Origin: Pelomonas sp937871895
GTDB taxonomy: Bacteria; Pseudomonadota; Gammaproteobacteria; Burkholderiales; Burkholderiaceae_C
DNA length: 64,000 bases
Strand: one strand, 5' to 3'
Assembly (NCBI RefSeq): GCF_046348265.1
Contig: NZ_JAXMEO010000009.1
Part shown: positions 61,348 through 64,000 of the stretch, in pieces
How the letters are laid out: each line of letters begins with the position of its first letter
How positions within the stretch are numbered: the stretch's first letter is position 1
Position numbers and translations under genes: made by a program
The notes under the pieces: generated by a model
What the model was told of the DNA's origin: nothing
The model's database searches: none
The model's input: only the letters and a program-made list of their open reading frames with translations

Positions 61348-64000
61348 TCAGCCCTGCAGCCGGCGCGACACGAGGCGGAAGTCCGGGTCTTCGGCGAAGG
61401 GTTTGATGCTGAAGCCCAGTGCACGCATCAGCTTGAGCATGTCGGCGTTGTTGGTCAGCACCAGGCCATCGATCTCGCTGAGGCCCATTTCGCGGGCGGC
61501 GTCCATGATGGCTTCCATCAGGCGCGAGCCCAGGCCGCGCCCGGCAAAGTCGTCGGCCACCAGCAGGCTGAACTCACAGCTGGTCTGGTCGGGATTGGTG
61601 ATGCAGCGCGAGACACCGACGATGCGCTCGGCGTCCACCATCTCGCCGTCGGGGCCGGCCACGCGCTCGCGGTAGAGCGCGACGAGGGCCATCTCGCGGT
61701 CGTAGTCGATGAGCGTGAGGCGCGAGAGCAGCGCAGGCGGCAGCTCGGTCATGCTGCTCACGAAGCGGAAGTAGCGACTCTCGGGCTTGAGGCCCCGCAC
61801 CAGGTCCTGCAGGCCCTCGGCGTCGTCGGGGCGCACGGGGCGCACGCTGACCTCGCCGCCACCCTTGAGCGGCCAGACCTGCTCGAAGCGTGCCGGGTAG
61901 GGCAGGATGGCCAGGTGGCCGTAGTCGCCGCTGCGCGCGGCCTGGCCGATGGGGTGCAGCACCACGCGGGCGTCCACCGCCACGGCGCCGTCTTCATCGA
62001 CGATCAGCGGGTTGATGTCCATCTCACGCAGCTGCGGGAACTCGCACACCATCTCGCTGACGCGCAGCAGCACGCGCTCCAGCGCGTCGAGCTTGGCAGC
62101 GGGCATGCCGGGCAGCTCGGCCAAGGAGTCGGCGATGCGAGCACGGTCGATCAAGCGGCGCGCCAGGAACTGATTGAGCGGCGGCAGCTCCATCGAGCGG
62201 TCGGCGATCAGTTCGATCATGGTGCCGCCGGCGCCGAAGACGATGACGGGGCCGAAGGCCGGGTCGGTGACCATGCCCACATAGACCTCGCGGCCGCGCC
62301 GGTTGCGCGCCATGCGCTGCACGGTGACGCCGTTGATGCGCGCCTCGGGCTGCAGACGGCGCACGCGCTCGATCATCTCGGCATAGGCGTCGCGTGCTGA
62401 CGCGCCGTTTTGGATGTTGAGCACCACGCCCTGCACGTCGCTCTTGTGCACAACGTCGGGCGAGTCGATCTTGAGCGCGACCGGGAAGCCCAGCTGCGTC
62501 GCGATCATCATGGCCTCATTGGGGTTGCGCGCCAGCATGGTCTGGGTGACCGGGATGTGGAAGGCCGCCAGCAGGGCCTTGCTCTCCAGCTCGGTCAGGC
62601 TGCGGCGGCGCTCAGCCAACACGCTCTCGATGAGCAGGCGCGCGCCTTCGATGTCGGGCACGGCCAGGTCGGACATCGGCGGCGGCGTCTGCTGCAGCAG
62701 CTGCTGGTTCTCGTAGAACGAGGCCAGGTTGCCAAAGGCGCCCACCGCCGCCTCGGGCGTGCGGAAGCTGGGGATGCCGGCGTCGTTGAGCAAGCGGCGC
62801 GCGGCGGCCACGGTGGCATCGCCCATCCAGCAGGCCAGCAGGGGCTTGCCAAAGGCGGGCTGCAGCGCAGCGATGGCGCGCGCCGTTTCCAGCGCATCGC
62901 TCTCCAGCTGCGGCGAGAAGATCACCAGCGCGCCGTCCATGCCGGGGTCACGCGCCACGGCCTGCAGCGCCGCGCTGAAGTGTTCGGGCCCGGCCTCGGA
63001 GGACAGGTCGATCAGGTCGCTCATCGAGGTGCGCGGCGGCAGCAGGGGCCGCAGGCTGGCCACCGACTCGGCCGACAGCCGCCCGAGCTGCAAGCCGATC
63101 TCGCTGACCCAGTCGGCCGCCAGCACGCCGGGCCCGCCGCCATTGGTGACGATGCCGAGCCGCTTGCCCACCGGGCGGTAGCGGGCGGCCAGGCACTTGG
63201 AGGCCGAGAACAGCTCGACGAAGGAGCGCACCCGCACGGCACCGGCGCGGCGCAGCGCGGCGTCGAACACGTCGTCACTACCGACGATGGCGCGGCAGTG
63301 CGTCAGCGCGGCCTCGTTGCCGGCGCTGCGCCGGCCGGCCTTGAGCACCACCACCGGCTTGGCATGCGCGGCCGAGCGCAGCGCGCTCATGAAACGGCGG
63401 GCGTTGGCGATGCCTTCGAGGTAGACCACGATGCCGTGGGTGCGCGCATCGGTGGCGAGGAAGTCCAGCACCTGGGCTAGGTCCACGGCGGCATCCGGGC
63501 CGATGGACACCACCTGGCTGAAACCCACATGGTTGTGGCGCGCCCAGTCCAGCATCGAGGCGGTGAGCGCGCCGGACTGCGACACCAGGGCCAGCGAACC
63601 CTCCAGTGGCAGCGGGCCTGCGGCGCTGGCATTGAGGCCGAGCGAGGGGCGCTGGAAGCCGAGGCTGTTGGGCCCGAGCAGGTGCACGTTCTCGCGCCGC
63701 GCAATGCGCTGCAGCTGAGCGCAGCGTTCAGCGTCCAGCCCGCTGCCGATGATGAGCACCGCCCGGCAGCCAATGCGCGCCGCCACCTCCATGGCCGCCG
63801 CCACTTCGTCGGGCGGCAGGGCAATGATGGCCAGGTCAGCGCGGGCGCGCGCCAGGTCGGCCAGGGTGCCGGTGGTCTGCACGTCCAGGTAGACGGGTTC
63901 GGCCGCACCGGGCGCGGCAGCCAAGGCGGCGCGCAGCGCGCGGGCATAGGGCGTCTGGCGCTCGGCGTCATCAGCCGGGCCGGCAAAGACGACGATGGAC
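61348..64000 (-). CDS. Acyl-CoA synthetase/GNAT acetyltransferase (Pat-like), 5' partial
   Basis: More than 884 aa visible; the frame runs off the window at 64000, so the start is missing. Domain order: a CoA-binding/succinyl-CoA-ligase-type region (SQSGALTASMLDWARHNH), ATP-grasp region (FPVALKIDSPDVVHKSDVQG near residue 490 of the visible part, VFGAGGTMIELIADR) and a C-terminal GNAT (SVRPVRPDDAEGLQDLVRGL, VADDFAGRGLGSRLM). This is the architecture of the Pat/PatZ lysine acetyltransferases that regulate acyl-CoA synthetases. A His in the acyl-CoA-synthetase part is not clearly kept, as in the non-catalytic NDP-forming domain of Pat. Confidence 0.9.
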   Translation of the reverse strand, partial: SIVVFAGPADDAERQTPYARALRAALAAAPGAAEPVYLDVQTTGTLADLARARADLAIIALPPDEVAAAMEVAARIGCRAVLIIGSGLDAERCAQLQRIARRENVHLLGPNSLGFQRPSLGLNASAAGPLPLEGSLALVSQSGALTASMLDWARHNHVGFSQVVSIGPDAAVDLAQVLDFLATDARTHGIVVYLEGIANARRFMSALRSAAHAKPVVVLKAGRRSAGNEAALTHCRAIVGSDDVFDAALRRAGAVRVRSFVELFSASKCLAARYRPVGKRLGIVTNGGGPGVLAADWVSEIGLQLGRLSAESVASLRPLLPPRTSMSDLIDLSSEAGPEHFSAALQAVARDPGMDGALVIFSPQLESDALETARAIAALQPAFGKPLLACWMGDATVAAARRLLNDAGIPSFRTPEAAVGAFGNLASFYENQQLLQQTPPPMSDLAVPDIEGARLLIESVLAERRRSLTELESKALLAAFHIPVTQTMLARNPNEAMMIATQLGFPVALKIDSPDVVHKSDVQGVVLNIQNGASARDAYAEMIERVRRLQPEARINGVTVQRMARNRRGREVYVGMVTDPAFGPVIVFGAGGTMIELIADRSMELPPLNQFLARRLIDRARIADSLAELPGMPAAKLDALERVLLRVSEMVCEFPQLREMDINPLIVDEDGAVAVDARVVLHPIGQAARSGDYGHLAILPYPARFEQVWPLKGGGEVSVRPVRPDDAEGLQDLVRGLKPESRYFRFVSSMTELPPALLSRLTLIDYDREMALVALYRERVAGPDGEMVDAERIVGVSRCITNPDQTSCEFSLLVADDFAGRGLGSRLMEAIMDAAREMGLSEIDGLVLTNNADMLKLMRALGFSIKPFAEDPDFRLVSRRLQG

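Noticed and set aside
1..64000. CRISPR array, rRNA or tRNA genes
   Set aside because: No regularly spaced direct repeats with spacers and no recognisable tRNA or rRNA sequence were seen by eye; a covariance-model search would be needed to exclude small RNAs.

Overview
The window is a high-GC, densely packed stretch of a betaproteobacterial chromosome, most likely Burkholderiales of the Ideonella/Rubrivivax/Roseateles type. This rests on very GC-rich codon use, many 4-base ATGA overlaps between genes, a DUF3567 gene (a Burkholderiales family), PEP-CTERM exoprotein genes, and RlmJ, DgkA and YceI proteins that look betaproteobacterial. The taxon is an inference. No rRNA, tRNA, CRISPR array or complete insertion sequence was recognised.

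Layout. 1-4220: the end of a molybdate transporter (modA, modC), a metallo-beta-lactamase-fold lipoprotein, an Nramp-like transporter and a YCII protein. 4221-8618: small accessory genes, including a histone-like DNA-binding protein, DgkA, a coiled-coil membrane protein and a HEPN/AbiU2-like protein. They are separated by copies of a 211-bp palindromic intergenic repeat. 8619-21726: a phosphonate/phosphite locus in three transcription units: ptxD-DUF1045-phnF (minus), phnGHIJKLM (plus) and phnCDE plus an HD-domain gene (minus). A brnTA toxin-antitoxin pair and an antitoxin remnant sit between the last two. A shared TCATCTAGAC motif lies before phnG and before phnC and is a candidate PhnF operator. 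phnH and phnJ each carry an in-frame 268-bp element with 30-bp terminal inverted repeats.

21863-26546: cytochrome b561 with two YceI proteins, then a LytS/LytTR-type two-component system. 26547-27135: a TTTGGG hexamer tract and two more palindromic repeats. 27136-31763: a four-gene operon of TelA, a membrane protein, a solute-binding/von Willebrand A lipoprotein and a second anchored binding-protein-like product. 31965-36778: small regulators and enzymes, including SoxR with a recognisable SoxR box, an XRE-cupin regulator with its own palindromic operator, a GNAT, DJ-1/PfpI and a PEP-CTERM protein. 36750-46460: an FdhF-type molybdenum oxidoreductase, an AEC transporter, a probable pseudokinase, a second PEP-CTERM protein, an O-antigen-ligase-like protein, a MITE-like element on a stop codon, RlmJ and a CAAX-protease-related protein.

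47342-53217: seven genes that all overlap their neighbours (small exported protein, DUF2145, MFS-PlsC fusion, two paralogous small membrane proteins, an Lgt-like transferase and a radical-SAM protein resembling tetraether-lipid synthase). This reads as an undescribed membrane-lipid modification operon. 53274-55293: a type II restriction-modification pair of Eco29kI type. 55322-64000: a double-AAA ATPase, DUF3567, DUF3108, an FAH-like protein lacking expected metal ligands, a nucleoside hydrolase, a zinc-binding DUF6151 protein and a truncated acyl-CoA-synthetase/GNAT protein.

The two strongest leads are (1) the Rickettsia-palindromic-element-like insertions inside C-P lyase genes, one of which separates the Fe-S ligands of PhnJ, and (2) the seven-gene lipid operon with the Lgt-like and radical-SAM pair.
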